A stretch of 64,000 bases of DNA from Salegentibacter sp. 24. Lineage in GTDB: Bacteria; Bacteroidota; Bacteroidia; Flavobacteriales; Flavobacteriaceae. A program made the translations under genes and the position numbers. This document shows positions 17,744 to 26,351 of this stretch, piece by piece; the first letter of the stretch is position 1; each line of letters opens with the position of its first letter. The notes under the pieces are model-generated. The model saw only the letters and a list, made by a program, of their open reading frames with translations, was not told the DNA's origin and did not search any database. The stretch is from contig NZ_SNWE01000008.1 of the NCBI RefSeq assembly GCF_004362395.1, positions 106,415 to 170,414 of the forward strand. The letters run 5' to 3'.

Positions 17744-17963
17744 AGCCTACAAAATACAAATAAACAGATGAACTATACAAATCTTTGTTAAATAGTTAAA
17801 TATTCGATACCTCTATATAGGTGAGTTGTTTCCTGTAATGACCATTAGCAAAACCCTTAATGGTCTCTGTTAACAATTGTTACTGGAAAAAACAATTATT
17901 TGCGATTTTAGGCCGTAAGTTGGTGTTTACTTTGGCTTTGCTTAGAGCTAAGCCAATTTTTTC

Positions 17964-18806
17964 TTAAACTCTGTCTGGCCAGATGTTAGGCAATTCTCCA
18001 CTAAAGCCCATTTGAGGAAGTTTATTAATTTTTTCCATTTCTACTGAAGTCAGTTCAAAATCGAATAGATCTATATTTTCTTGAATTCTCCTGGGCGATG
18101 TAGATTTTGGGATCGCAATTACATCGTGTTGAATAATCCATCGCAAACAAACTTGTGAAACAGATTTGTCGTGCTTTTTGGCGATTGCTTTCAGGACTTC
18201 ATTTTCAAATACCTTTCCTCTTGCCAAGGGGGACCAGGACTCAACTACTATATTTTGTTTTTTACAGTATTCCGTTAATTCCTGTTGCCAATAGCCTGGA
18301 TGAAATTCTATTTGGTTAATTGCCGGAATAATATTGGCTGTTTGAAATAAAGCTTCTAAATGTTCCTGAAAAAAATTACTTACACCTATCGATTTTATTT
18401 TGCCTTCAGCTTGTAATTCTTCCATTGCCCGCCAGGTATCAGCATTGGTTTTTTGCCAATTGGTATAATTTTTAGCATTAGCAGGCCAGTGAATCAAATA
18501 AAGATCAATGTAGTCTAGGTCAAGTCTTTTTAGGGATTTCTCAAATTCTTTTTTGGTTGATTCATAACCTAAACTTTCACGCCATAATTTTGTAGTTACA
18601 CAAAAGTCTTCTCTTGCAACTCCGCTAGCTTTTATTCCTTTTCCAACAGCCTCTTCATTTCCATAAATGGCGGCCGTATCTATTAGCGAATAGCCACTGG
18701 AAATAGCAGTGGAGACTGCTTCAATTCCCTCCTGATCTGTAGCTTTGTAGGTGCCAAAGCCTACATTTGGTATTTTTTGTCCATCATTTAAGTTTAATTT
18801 CTTCAT
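17964..18806 (-). CDS. Aldo/keto reductase
   Basis: This 280-residue cytosolic oxidoreductase has the full AKR pattern. The catalytic Asp and Tyr are in LIDTAAIYGNEEAVGKG, the Lys in VTTKLWRESLGYE, and the His in YLIHWPANAKNY. The NADPH site is IPKSTSPRRIQENIDLFDF. Family members reduce aldehydes and ketones, and the closest kinds (2,5-diketo-gluconate reductase or methylglyoxal reductase) cannot be told apart here. It appears monocistronic. Confidence 0.93.
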   Translation of the reverse strand: MKKLNLNDGQKIPNVGFGTYKATDQEGIEAVSTAISSGYSLIDTAAIYGNEEAVGKGIKASGVAREDFCVTTKLWRESLGYESTKKEFEKSLKRLDLDYIDLYLIHWPANAKNYTNWQKTNADTWRAMEELQAEGKIKSIGVSNFFQEHLEALFQTANIIPAINQIEFHPGYWQQELTEYCKKQNIVVESWSPLARGKVFENEVLKAIAKKHDKSVSQVCLRWIIQHDVIAIPKSTSPRRIQENIDLFDFELTSVEMEKINKLPQMGFSGELPNIWPDRV

Positions 18807-18869
18807 AATTCTTTCATTAAATTCTTAAACGTGTTTTTTAATAAGCCGATGTTACCACTGGTTATTTTA

Positions 18870-18913
18870 CTCGATAATCGAGATTAAATGTTCCATCCCA
18901 AAGCATCGGGATG
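18870..18913. repeat. Two short palindromes, possible REP-like element
   Basis: CTCGAT-A-ATCGAG (18870-18882) and CATCCC-N8-GGGATG (18894-18913) follow one another in the spacer between two minus-strand genes. They could be a REP-like element or a processing/termination hairpin for the cysteine-cluster gene. No U run follows, so a classical terminator is unlikely. Confidence 0.35.
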
Positions 18914-18975
18914 CCTCGAAATCAAGTGATATTTTCTAATAATAATGCTTCGTGAGCTTGCTCCGTAGTGGTTTA

Positions 18976-19479
18976 CTAAAACGAAACACCAAAACTCTTT
19001 GATAATAACTTCTCAAGTTCCTTGAGCTCCACTATTAATTCCTGTTGGAGTTGTGATAAGGATAATTGAGACTTATCTTTCCGAAGCAACTTTTTCAATT
19101 CGAGCATTTTAAAGTGAAATGATTTGGATTGTAGTTCAATCTGTAGGGTTGCTACGTGTTTTTCAATGGCTATCTTTTTTTGTTTAACTATATCAATCAC
19201 TTCAGTGGCCTTATCAAAACTCAACTCCTTTTTTTCGAAAGATTTCAAAACGCCACACTCAAAATTGCTACATGCATTCGGTCTTTGAGAATAAATATTA
19301 CAACCATTGCAGCCAAATTTATTACAGGGTAGAAAAAACATTCCATTTCCATCCGTTTCTTGAATATCCATCAACTGCCTTAATGGTGACAGCTCTTCAT
19401 TATCGAGCTGTACAAAACCAATTAAAGTACCATCACAACATAAACCACAAGACAAACAGATATTTATTGGTTCACTCAT
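18976..19479 (-). CDS. YkgJ-type cysteine-cluster protein
   Basis: The N-terminal half carries a CxxCxxCC motif (CLSCGLCC) and further Cys residues at CNKFGCNGCNIY, RPNACSNFEC. This is the pattern of the YkgJ/Fli-B zinc- or iron-binding cluster family. The C-terminal 80 residues are charged and helical, with heptad-like leucines (SQLSLSQLQQELIVELKELEKLL) suggestive of a coiled coil. The protein is 167 residues long. The biological role of the family is unknown. It is transcribed alone. Confidence 0.8.
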   Translation of the reverse strand: MSEPINICLSCGLCCDGTLIGFVQLDNEELSPLRQLMDIQETDGNGMFFLPCNKFGCNGCNIYSQRPNACSNFECGVLKSFEKKELSFDKATEVIDIVKQKKIAIEKHVATLQIELQSKSFHFKMLELKKLLRKDKSQLSLSQLQQELIVELKELEKLLSKSFGVSF

Positions 19480-19690
19480 GTTTCCTGAATTTTAAGGTGT
19501 TTAATATAAATTTCTTTTTAATATCATAAAAGGCCCCCGGGATATTCTTAAGCTTTTCAAATATAAATTATTGTCAAGGCTTAAAACTGCGGAAAACCGT
19601 GAATTTCGGACTATTTGCCAACAGGTTTTTAACTTTTTTATTAATAAAACCAGGAATTAAGTTGGGAAGGCTGGAATAATTAAAATAGTC

Positions 19691-20830
19691 TTAGTGCTTA
19701 TCTTCTAAAACCCCAGCATCTTTTAAGTGCTTTAATACTTCTTCTCTAGGTAAAGCTTTTATAGTTCGGCCTTTAAAGCCCGTCGTAGTTTCAGCCATAA
19801 AGAGCGAGTTTAAGATCGCTTCTTCAGTAGCTTCAATGGCAGCCATAAACAGCGGTGACATTAAATCGTTGGGAACAACTTCCTGCTGTAAGGTCTCGGT
19901 TTCTATTTTATACGGAACCCTAATCCCTTCCGCAGTAGAAAAAGCGATCACGTAATCGCCACTGCCGTTAGAAGCAATTCCGCCGGTTTTAGCAAGTCCC
20001 AGAAAGGCCCGTTTTGCCAGTCGTTCCAGGTTCCGGTTGTTTAGCGGGGCATCAGTAGCCACCACCATCATACAAGACCCATCCACATTGTTCAAAAGAT
20101 CATTGTTAAAACTATAATTTCCCAGCTTTTGCCCAACCGGAACACCGTTTATCTGCAATACCCCACCAAAATTACTTTGCACCAAAACCCCTACTGTGTA
20201 GCCACCCAGGCTTTTGGGTAATTTTCGGGAAGAAGTACCAATCCCACCTTTATAACCGAAAGCAATCGTGCCTGTACCGGCACCAATATTTCCTTCTGCA
20301 ACTTTACCTGTTTTCGCTTTTTTTATTGCGGAAAGTACATCTTGGATTTTCACATGTTGTCCTCGGATATCATTTAAATAACCATCATTGGTTTCCCCTA
20401 CCACCGCATTGACCGAACGAACGTTTTCATTTCCTGGTAGTTTAAGAGTATATTTTATTACCGCATCCATTGCTGTTGGAACATTCAGGGTATTAGTGAG
20501 AATTATAGGAGTTTCAATATTACCGAGTTCATTAATCTGGGTGCTACCGGCTAATTTTCCGAATCCATTTCCTACAAAAACCGCCGCGGGTACTTTCTGT
20601 TGAAATATATTCCCTCCATGTGGAAGAACAGCAGTAACACCCGTTCGAATGGAATCTCCTTTTATCAGAGTAGTATGTCCCACTTTCACACCTTTTACAT
20701 CGGTAATCGCATTCAATTCACCTCTTGGTATCACACCAATTTTCAGGGGTAATTCAGATAAGCCTTGCTGTGCGTTTAGCGTATTCAAAAGAAAAAATAA
20801 AAACGAAGCAAAGAGGAAGGATTCTTTCAT
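19691..20830 (-). CDS. P1 (DmpA/BapA) family peptidase, exported
   Basis: This 379-residue protein has a signal peptide (MKESFLFASFLFFLLNTLNA). The mature part follows the DmpA aminopeptidase family, N-terminal nucleophile enzymes that split themselves autocatalytically. The family opening ITDVKGVKVGHTTLIKGDSI is present. So is the region of the self-cleavage nucleophile, VDGSCMMVVATDAPLNNRNL, and the C-terminal GDYVIAFSTAEGIRV. The enzyme probably removes N-terminal residues, including beta-amino acids, in the periplasm. It lies just downstream of the IS4 insertion and its 211-bp upstream spacer is intact. Confidence 0.9.
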   Translation of the reverse strand: MKESFLFASFLFFLLNTLNAQQGLSELPLKIGVIPRGELNAITDVKGVKVGHTTLIKGDSIRTGVTAVLPHGGNIFQQKVPAAVFVGNGFGKLAGSTQINELGNIETPIILTNTLNVPTAMDAVIKYTLKLPGNENVRSVNAVVGETNDGYLNDIRGQHVKIQDVLSAIKKAKTGKVAEGNIGAGTGTIAFGYKGGIGTSSRKLPKSLGGYTVGVLVQSNFGGVLQINGVPVGQKLGNYSFNNDLLNNVDGSCMMVVATDAPLNNRNLERLAKRAFLGLAKTGGIASNGSGDYVIAFSTAEGIRVPYKIETETLQQEVVPNDLMSPLFMAAIEATEEAILNSLFMAETTTGFKGRTIKALPREEVLKHLKDAGVLEDKH

Positions 20831-21030
20831 AGATAAAAAGTTTCTTGAGTATTGGAAAATGGGAAGTTACAAAATAGTTTTAATGACATTTCATCCGTAG
20901 TACGTTCTAATTTTATTTCGATTTCGAGGCTATTCAAATTATTTCTTGATAAAGGCGTCTTTTTTAGTTTGTTTACCTTTGGAGGAGCACAATAAGGGAA
21001 GGTCAATTTAAAATTATAGTAAATTATTTA

Positions 21031-21041
21031 TAAGGCTTGAT
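21031..21041. repeat. IS4 target-site duplication, left copy
   Basis: TAAGGCTTGAT is identical to the copy at 22348-22358. Eleven bases is in the range made by IS4-family transposases, so the pair marks both IS ends. Confidence 0.85.
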
Positions 21042-22347
21042 TAGTACTGATGCGTTAATTTTTAGTTGTTAAATAAGTCCAGTTGTTCTTTGTCATTTTG
21101 ATTTGTTTGATATTCGGTTAAGATCTCGTTCAAAGGTGTTTTATCGAATACTGAGATCCCTAATATTTGCACGATTTCATAAATTGAGAGGTTGCTTTTC
21201 ATTTCATGTTTGACCCGCGCCACAATAAGGTAGGTACATATAGCAACCCAGATGTGGATATTGACTGCATTTTCAGACTGTCCCCATAATTTTTTTATGG
21301 TTAAATTCTGTTTTATCCATTTGAAGAAAGTCTCTATTTGCCATCTGTTACGGTAAAGTTTGGCTATTTCTAAAGCTGATACTTCATGATTGTTGGACAC
21401 AAAAGTAAGCAGGATATCGTTTTGATCATCATAGTATTCAACTAACCTTAGCGGGTCTGGATAAAGTTTACTTGATTTATAGCCGGCTAAAAGGATCGTC
21501 TTATCGCTTCTCAATCCAAATCTTAGATCGATGTTGTAATTATGTTCAATAACAGTATAATCCATCGTAGTCTTGGCTCTGGAAACGAAAAAGGAACCCA
21601 TTTCATGCATATGGTATAATGCTGCAAAATCTATATAAGCTTTATCCATAAGATATATTGCTCCAGTTACAGGAACTAATACATCCAATATGTTGCTATC
21701 GTGATATTTACCATCGGTAATCATTATAAAAGAGGGAATACTGCCTCTTAGATCCAATAAGGTGTGCATTTTTATAGCACCTCGAGAATATTTTCCTGGA
21801 GCCCAGCTAAAAAGTTTTAAGCTCAAGGAGATTGTCGTTGAATCTAATGCAAATACCTCATTTTTAAGATCGATGTTAGGAATTGGAAAATCAGCGTACA
21901 TTGGCCGGACTTGCTCTATCAAATATTGACCAAAGTCTGCAAATATTTTCCAATCCCTGCGCTCATTGGCTCGTGATATACTTGATTGATTCACTCGCTT
22001 TCTGATTCCGAGGTGGTACAGTTTGTTTTGATGGGCTTTCAGGCAAGTACAAATATCACGTAAGGAATTTCGTGCTGTTAGTTGACCAAAGAATAATTGA
22101 ATAAATTGGTTCCAACAATTAAACTCCCTTGTTCCGTGGTCTCCATTGTATTTGGAAACGCACTTTTCAAACTCATAGCGGTTGATAAACTGCAAAAGTT
22201 GAGCGAAAATATATTTACCTGTATTCATAGCTTGCCTTAAAAAGGGCAAAGCTACATATCAATTCAAATCAAAAAATCAAAGAACGTGTATAAGTATTTT
22301 AATATCAGTTAATTATAAGATTTTTTAAAAAATAAACGCATCACTAG
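21042..22347 (-). mobile_element. Complete IS4-family insertion sequence
   Basis: The element is about 1306 bp long and carries one transposase. It is bounded by imperfect terminal inverted repeats that share TGATGCGTT.ATTTTT (left end near 21048, right end near 22343 in reverse complement), and by an exact 11-bp direct repeat. The intact reading frame, matching repeats and fresh duplication suggest a recent and possibly active insertion. It sits in the spacer between the divergent P1 peptidase and rimO genes and interrupts no gene. Confidence 0.88.
21062..22228 (-). CDS. IS4-family DDE transposase
   Basis: The protein has the N-terminal DUF4372-type domain (MNTGKYIFAQLLQFINRYEF, DICTCLKAH) and an RNase H-like DDE core. 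The catalytic residues are Asp in EVFALDSTTISLS, Asp in YLMDKAYIDF, and Glu in the YREK-like box LYRNRWQIETFFKWIKQNL. I start at the ATG at 22228 (388 residues). A seven-residue upstream extension would need a TTG and does not match the family start. The frame is complete. Confidence 0.93.
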   Translation of the reverse strand: MNTGKYIFAQLLQFINRYEFEKCVSKYNGDHGTREFNCWNQFIQLFFGQLTARNSLRDICTCLKAHQNKLYHLGIRKRVNQSSISRANERRDWKIFADFGQYLIEQVRPMYADFPIPNIDLKNEVFALDSTTISLSLKLFSWAPGKYSRGAIKMHTLLDLRGSIPSFIMITDGKYHDSNILDVLVPVTGAIYLMDKAYIDFAALYHMHEMGSFFVSRAKTTMDYTVIEHNYNIDLRFGLRSDKTILLAGYKSSKLYPDPLRLVEYYDDQNDILLTFVSNNHEVSALEIAKLYRNRWQIETFFKWIKQNLTIKKLWGQSENAVNIHIWVAICTYLIVARVKHEMKSNLSIYEIVQILGISVFDKTPLNEILTEYQTNQNDKEQLDLFNN

Positions 22348-22358
22348 TAAGGCTTGAT
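22348..22358. repeat. IS4 target-site duplication, right copy
   Basis: TAAGGCTTGAT matches the copy at 21031-21041 exactly and marks the right boundary of the insertion. Confidence 0.85.
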
Positions 22359-22427
22359 ATGAAATAAATGCGCTTGAAGATGTTAGTCCTTTCTGCATTA
22401 ACCTGCTGTAGTTCAAATTATAGATTG

Positions 22428-22596
22428 TATCTTTGCACCCGATTTTAAGAAGCTGTCTAATTTTTGTAAAGCGTCATCACTAAGTTTGTTTCCGGATCTA
22501 TGTTATGTGTAATATGGATCTTAAAAAAATAACCTAAGCCCTGTTCAGCTTGACCAAAAGAAGATATTTAGGTATTGCTTTGAAAAATAGAATTAT
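22428..22596 (+). promoter_or_regulatory. rimO promoter and long leader
   Basis: TATCTTTG at 22428-22435 is a perfect -7 box; no good TTG lies at the usual spacing. Transcription from here would give a leader of about 155 bases before the rimO ATG, long for this genome. The leader has no obvious reading frame. The IS insertion ends only 70 bp upstream of the box, so it left the promoter intact. Confidence 0.5.
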
Positions 22597-23946
22597 ATGA
22601 GGACAAAGTCGATAAAGAAGAACCGTATTAATGTGGTAACCCTGGGCTGCAGCAAGAATGTGTATGACAGTGAAGTGTTGATGGGCCAGCTCAAGGGCAA
22701 CAATAAAGACGTGGTGCACGAGCAGGACGGGAATATTGTGGTGATCAATACCTGCGGATTCATAGACAATGCTAAGGAAGAATCGGTGAATACCATTTTG
22801 GAATATGTAGAGCAAAAGCAGCAGGGCGAAGTTGATAAGGTTTTTGTAACTGGTTGTCTGAGTGAGCGCTACAAACCCGACCTTCAAAAGGAAATTCCTG
22901 ATGTTGACCAGTATTTTGGAACTACAGAACTCCCCGGATTATTAAAAGCCCTGGAAGCCGATTATAAGCACGAATTGCTGGGAGAACGTTTAACAACGAC
23001 TCCGAAAAATTACGCATACCTTAAAATTGCTGAAGGTTGCGATCGTCCCTGTTCTTTTTGTGCTATCCCTTTAATGCGGGGAGGGCATAAGTCAACTCCA
23101 ATCGAAGATTTGGTAAAAGAGGCGAAAAACCTTGCTGCCAATGGTGTCAAGGAATTGATACTTATCGCGCAGGATTTAACCTATTATGGACTTGACCTAT
23201 ATAAAAAACGAAATCTTGCTGAATTGCTGGAAAATCTTGCTAAGGTTGAAGGTATCGAGTGGATACGTTTGCATTACGCCTTCCCAACGGGTTTCCCTAT
23301 GGATGTACTGGAGGTGATGAATCGTGAACCTAAAGTTTGTAATTATATCGACATTCCGCTGCAACATATCAATACCGAATTATTGAAATCAATGCGCCGT
23401 GGAACCACTCACGAAAAAACAACAAAACTTCTTAGGGATTTTAGAAAATTTGTCCCCGAAATGACTATTAGAACAACATTAATAGTGGGTTATCCGGGCG
23501 AGACCGAAGAGCAATTTCAGGAATTAAAGACCTGGGTTGAGGAGATGCGTTTTGAACGTTTGGGTTGTTTTACTTATTCTCACGAGGAAAATACACACGC
23601 TTATCATCTAGAGGATAACGTACCGCAGGAAGTAAAACAAGATCGCGCCAACCAGATTATGGAAATACAGAGCCAGATTTCCTGGGAATTGAACCAGGAG
23701 AAAATTGGAAAGATTTTTAAAGTTGTAATCGATAGAAAAGAAGGGAATTATTTTGTGGGTAGAACCGAATTTGATTCCCCCGATGTAGATAATGAAGTGC
23801 TAATCGATGCTACTTCGATTTATCTGAAAACTGGAGAATTCTATCAAATAAAAGTAACCGATGCTGCCGATTTCGACCTATATGCTGAACCAATAGAGGC
23901 AGCTCCAAAACCGGTAAGGAAAGAGTTGAAAGTTAAAAGTATGTAA
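22597..23946 (+). CDS. rimO: Ribosomal protein uS12 methylthiotransferase RimO
   Basis: RimO adds a methylthio group to an Asp of ribosomal protein S12 using two iron-sulfur clusters. The 449-residue protein shows the N-terminal UPF0004 domain (NVVTLGCSKNVYDSE with Cys, then NTCGFIDNAKEES, TGCLSERY). Next is the radical-SAM motif CDRPCSFCAIP, and last a C-terminal TRAM domain (IGKIFKVVIDRKEGNYFVGR). The KNVYDSE start separates it from MiaB. It converges on the DUF2459 gene nine bases away. Confidence 0.96.
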   Translation: MRTKSIKKNRINVVTLGCSKNVYDSEVLMGQLKGNNKDVVHEQDGNIVVINTCGFIDNAKEESVNTILEYVEQKQQGEVDKVFVTGCLSERYKPDLQKEIPDVDQYFGTTELPGLLKALEADYKHELLGERLTTTPKNYAYLKIAEGCDRPCSFCAIPLMRGGHKSTPIEDLVKEAKNLAANGVKELILIAQDLTYYGLDLYKKRNLAELLENLAKVEGIEWIRLHYAFPTGFPMDVLEVMNREPKVCNYIDIPLQHINTELLKSMRRGTTHEKTTKLLRDFRKFVPEMTIRTTLIVGYPGETEEQFQELKTWVEEMRFERLGCFTYSHEENTHAYHLEDNVPQEVKQDRANQIMEIQSQISWELNQEKIGKIFKVVIDRKEGNYFVGRTEFDSPDVDNEVLIDATSIYLKTGEFYQIKVTDAADFDLYAEPIEAAPKPVRKELKVKSM

Positions 23947-23955
23947 TGGCGGAGA

Positions 23956-24633
23956 TCAATAGCTGTAATGATAAAATATTCCCTGTGGAAAAGGTGTCCA
24001 CCAACAGCCTCTAAGTCCGGAGACTTTTAGTGCCGAATTGGTCCAGGTATTACAGGTTTTAAAAAGATGAAAGGAAGACTCGGCTAAATAGAAGGCATCG
24101 TTGCGATAATAATGTAAATCTGGTACTGGCTTAATTTTTCCTGTATTTTCCGCATTTACAGTTTCTAAAATATATTCACTAAGCTTATTATATTGCTTTT
24201 TAGTGATTGAAAGTTTTATAAGTTTATTAGAAATTGGTATTTTTTGGTAAAACTGCGTATGGAGGGCACTTTGCGATTTCAGAAAAAGGGCTTTAAATGC
24301 TACGTCTGGTTTGAGATCCTCCCATTGCGGTGTATTCCTATAAAAATTAAGATCTCCCCAACCAAACCCGATAAACTTTAAATTTTCTGGTGGTGCTATA
24401 GCGTGCTCAGGTTTAAAGATGCTATCCCAAAAAATAATTTCAGAATAAACGGGCAGTACAATATCGGTGTGCATACCCTGCTTCGAAAGATAAATTTCAA
24501 TTTCAGCGTTTTCCGTTTCTGGCTTAATATTAACTGGGATTACAGACCCAATTAAAGCCAGGCCCAGATAGACTAAGGGCAATGCACCCAGGATTAGGAA
24601 AATCATCAGAAAATAGCGTAAACCTTGTTTCAT
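23956..24633 (-). CDS. DUF2459 (TIGR02117) membrane-anchored protein
   Basis: This 225-residue protein has one N-terminal hydrophobic helix (FLMIFLILGALPLVYLGLAL) and then a periplasmic domain. The domain contains GMHTDIVLPV, FIGFGWGDLNFY and CNTWTNSALKVSGLRG, the conserved blocks of DUF2459. In related families the His, Cys and Asn positions hint at a papain-like hydrolase fold, but no activity is established. The gene faces rimO tail to tail. Confidence 0.85.
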   Translation of the reverse strand: MKQGLRYFLMIFLILGALPLVYLGLALIGSVIPVNIKPETENAEIEIYLSKQGMHTDIVLPVYSEIIFWDSIFKPEHAIAPPENLKFIGFGWGDLNFYRNTPQWEDLKPDVAFKALFLKSQSALHTQFYQKIPISNKLIKLSITKKQYNKLSEYILETVNAENTGKIKPVPDLHYYRNDAFYLAESSFHLFKTCNTWTNSALKVSGLRGCWWTPFPQGIFYHYSY

Positions 24634-24671
24634 AAGTTCAAGATATTGATTTTTTCATCAGTAGGATTTCG

Positions 24672-24846
24672 AAGGGATAGCTGAAAAACATCCTATCGAG
24701 GAAAGGTCCAGGACATCCAATTTTGGATAAAAGCGATTTTATTCGAAAAAAGGGAACCGTATTTTAATTTCTTCAGGATTCAAAAGTTCACAAAAGAAGA
24801 TGTGGAATTACTTCGAGGTAAATTTGTCGAAAAGTCTCTTGATTAA
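24672..24846 (+). pseudogene. Possible decayed gene fragment
   Basis: Two overlapping plus-strand frames read like protein but neither has a proper start. The first (from 24672) gives EGIAEKHPIEERSRTSNFG then a stop. The second, in the frame beginning 24721, gives REPYFNFFRIQKFTKEDVEL and ends VEKSLD at 24846. One frameshift would join them. I do not recognise the family, and chance is possible. Confidence 0.3.
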
Positions 24847-25277
24847 TTCTTTATTTTTGAAATAAGGTGGAATTCAATACTGTCGGTTTTAGTTAATTTA
24901 TATTGAAAAATTGCCTCACCACCTACGTGGCCATCTTCATATGCTGCCCAAATAAATCGCTCGTTTAAAATTTCGGTATCTACAAATCGCATTGTGCCGC
25001 CCAACACAGATTTTAAAGGAATAAGCTCCTGATTTCGTTCCAAAGACTCCAATATAAATTTTTCAGGATTATTTAGGGAATCAATTTCGGGTGTAAAAAC
25101 CACCGAACTCTTGTTCTCTAACAATTGCAACTCTTTTTTCAGCGAATCGTTTTCAAATTTTATCCGTTTTAGATCAGCCTCAAGATGATCGATGCGCAAA
25201 TCCAATTTTTTCTTTTCAATATCGCTAGTACAACCTAACAAAAGGGCTAGAACAGGGATCAGGTATTTCTTTTTCAT
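24843..25277 (-). CDS. Coiled-coil lipoprotein of unknown function
   Basis: The 144-residue protein has a short lipoprotein signal (MKKKYLIPVLALLLGC, Cys16). A coiled coil follows at residues 20-55 (KLDLRIDHLEADLKRIKFEN and beyond), then a small beta-rich domain (GGTMRFVDTEILNERFIWAA, EAIFQYKLTKTD). The C-terminal part is not a family I know. The frame, lipobox and isolated position between two terminator-less spacers support a real gene. Confidence 0.7.
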   Translation of the reverse strand: MKKKYLIPVLALLLGCTSDIEKKKLDLRIDHLEADLKRIKFENDSLKKELQLLENKSSVVFTPEIDSLNNPEKFILESLERNQELIPLKSVLGGTMRFVDTEILNERFIWAAYEDGHVGGEAIFQYKLTKTDSIEFHLISKIKN

Positions 25278-25383
25278 TCACTTAAATTAAAAGAATTTAC
25301 TACAGAATATAAAAATATAAGAAATAAAGTCAAATTTTACCGGCTCTGAACTGGGCTCGATCCGATAGCATTTGATTAAATAA

Positions 25384-26349
25384 TTATAATTCCTGCATCA
25401 CCAGATAGGTTGTGTATCCAAGATAAGCCAATAATAGAATTAAAGCTTCCCAGCGGTCTAGACGTTTTCTTTTGCCTGTAAACATAGCCAGAAGTAGAAA
25501 AATGGTTCCTCCAGCAAGAATATATAAATCCTGATTGAAATTCAGATTAAAATCTATCGGTTTAATAAGTGAAGCGGCAGATAATATAAGGAAAATATTA
25601 AATATATTGGATCCAATGATATTGCCCACAGCGATATCAGCATTCTTTTTTGCAGCGGCTACCACAGAAGTTGCAAGTTCCGGTAAGGATGTCCCCGCTG
25701 CCACCACGGTAAGTCCGATAATTTTCTGACTAATACCCATACTTTCTGCAATTTCTATGGCATTGTTGACCACTAATTGACCTCCCCAAACCAATCCTAT
25801 TAAACCTCCGATAATAAAAAGCGTTGTTTTTAAGGGAGAAAGTAGCTGGACGTTATCATCTTCGATTACTTCTTCATCACTCTTGAGCTGTTTGTAGACG
25901 TAGAACAGGAAGGCCAGAAAACACAATAGTAGTAGAAACCCGTCTAGAGTACTCAGGATACTTGGTTGCTCTGTGAAGATCACCTGGTCGTTTACCATCA
26001 TATAAAGAATAATGACAGCAAGAAGCGAAATAGGAATTTCTTTCCATGCGGTGCTGGATTGCACTGCTAATGGAGTGATAAGTCCCGTTATACCAAGAAT
26101 AATGAACAGGTTAAAGTTATTGCTGCCAATGACATTTCCAAAAACTATATCGGAATAACCATCAGCCGCAGCAAATGTATTTACTACCAATTCCGGTGCG
26201 GAAGTTCCGAAAGCTACAATGGTTAATCCAATGGCGAGATTAGAAATATTAAACTTTTTAGCAAGGGCTGAAGCGCCTTCAACCATATAATTTGCGCCAA
26301 AAATTAGGACTATTAAACCTAAAACCAGAAGGGAAGATGCCAGTATCAT
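25384..26349 (-). CDS. Calcium/sodium antiporter, CaCA family (YrbG-like)
   Basis: This 321-residue membrane protein has two inverted halves of five helices each, as in the CaCA family. The alpha-repeat signatures are AFGTSAPELVVNTFAA with GNVIGSNNFNLF in the first half, and AAGTSLPELATSVVAA with GNIIGSNIFNIF in the second. The paired Glu and Asn residues bind the ions. An acidic cytoplasmic loop (SDEEVIEDDN) lies between the halves. It starts two bases after the M16 peptidase stop, so the two genes form an operon. Confidence 0.94.
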   Translation of the reverse strand: MILASSLLVLGLIVLIFGANYMVEGASALAKKFNISNLAIGLTIVAFGTSAPELVVNTFAAADGYSDIVFGNVIGSNNFNLFIILGITGLITPLAVQSSTAWKEIPISLLAVIILYMMVNDQVIFTEQPSILSTLDGFLLLLCFLAFLFYVYKQLKSDEEVIEDDNVQLLSPLKTTLFIIGGLIGLVWGGQLVVNNAIEIAESMGISQKIIGLTVVAAGTSLPELATSVVAAAKKNADIAVGNIIGSNIFNIFLILSAASLIKPIDFNLNFNQDLYILAGGTIFLLLAMFTGKRKRLDRWEALILLLAYLGYTTYLVMQEL

Positions 26350-26351
26350 GA

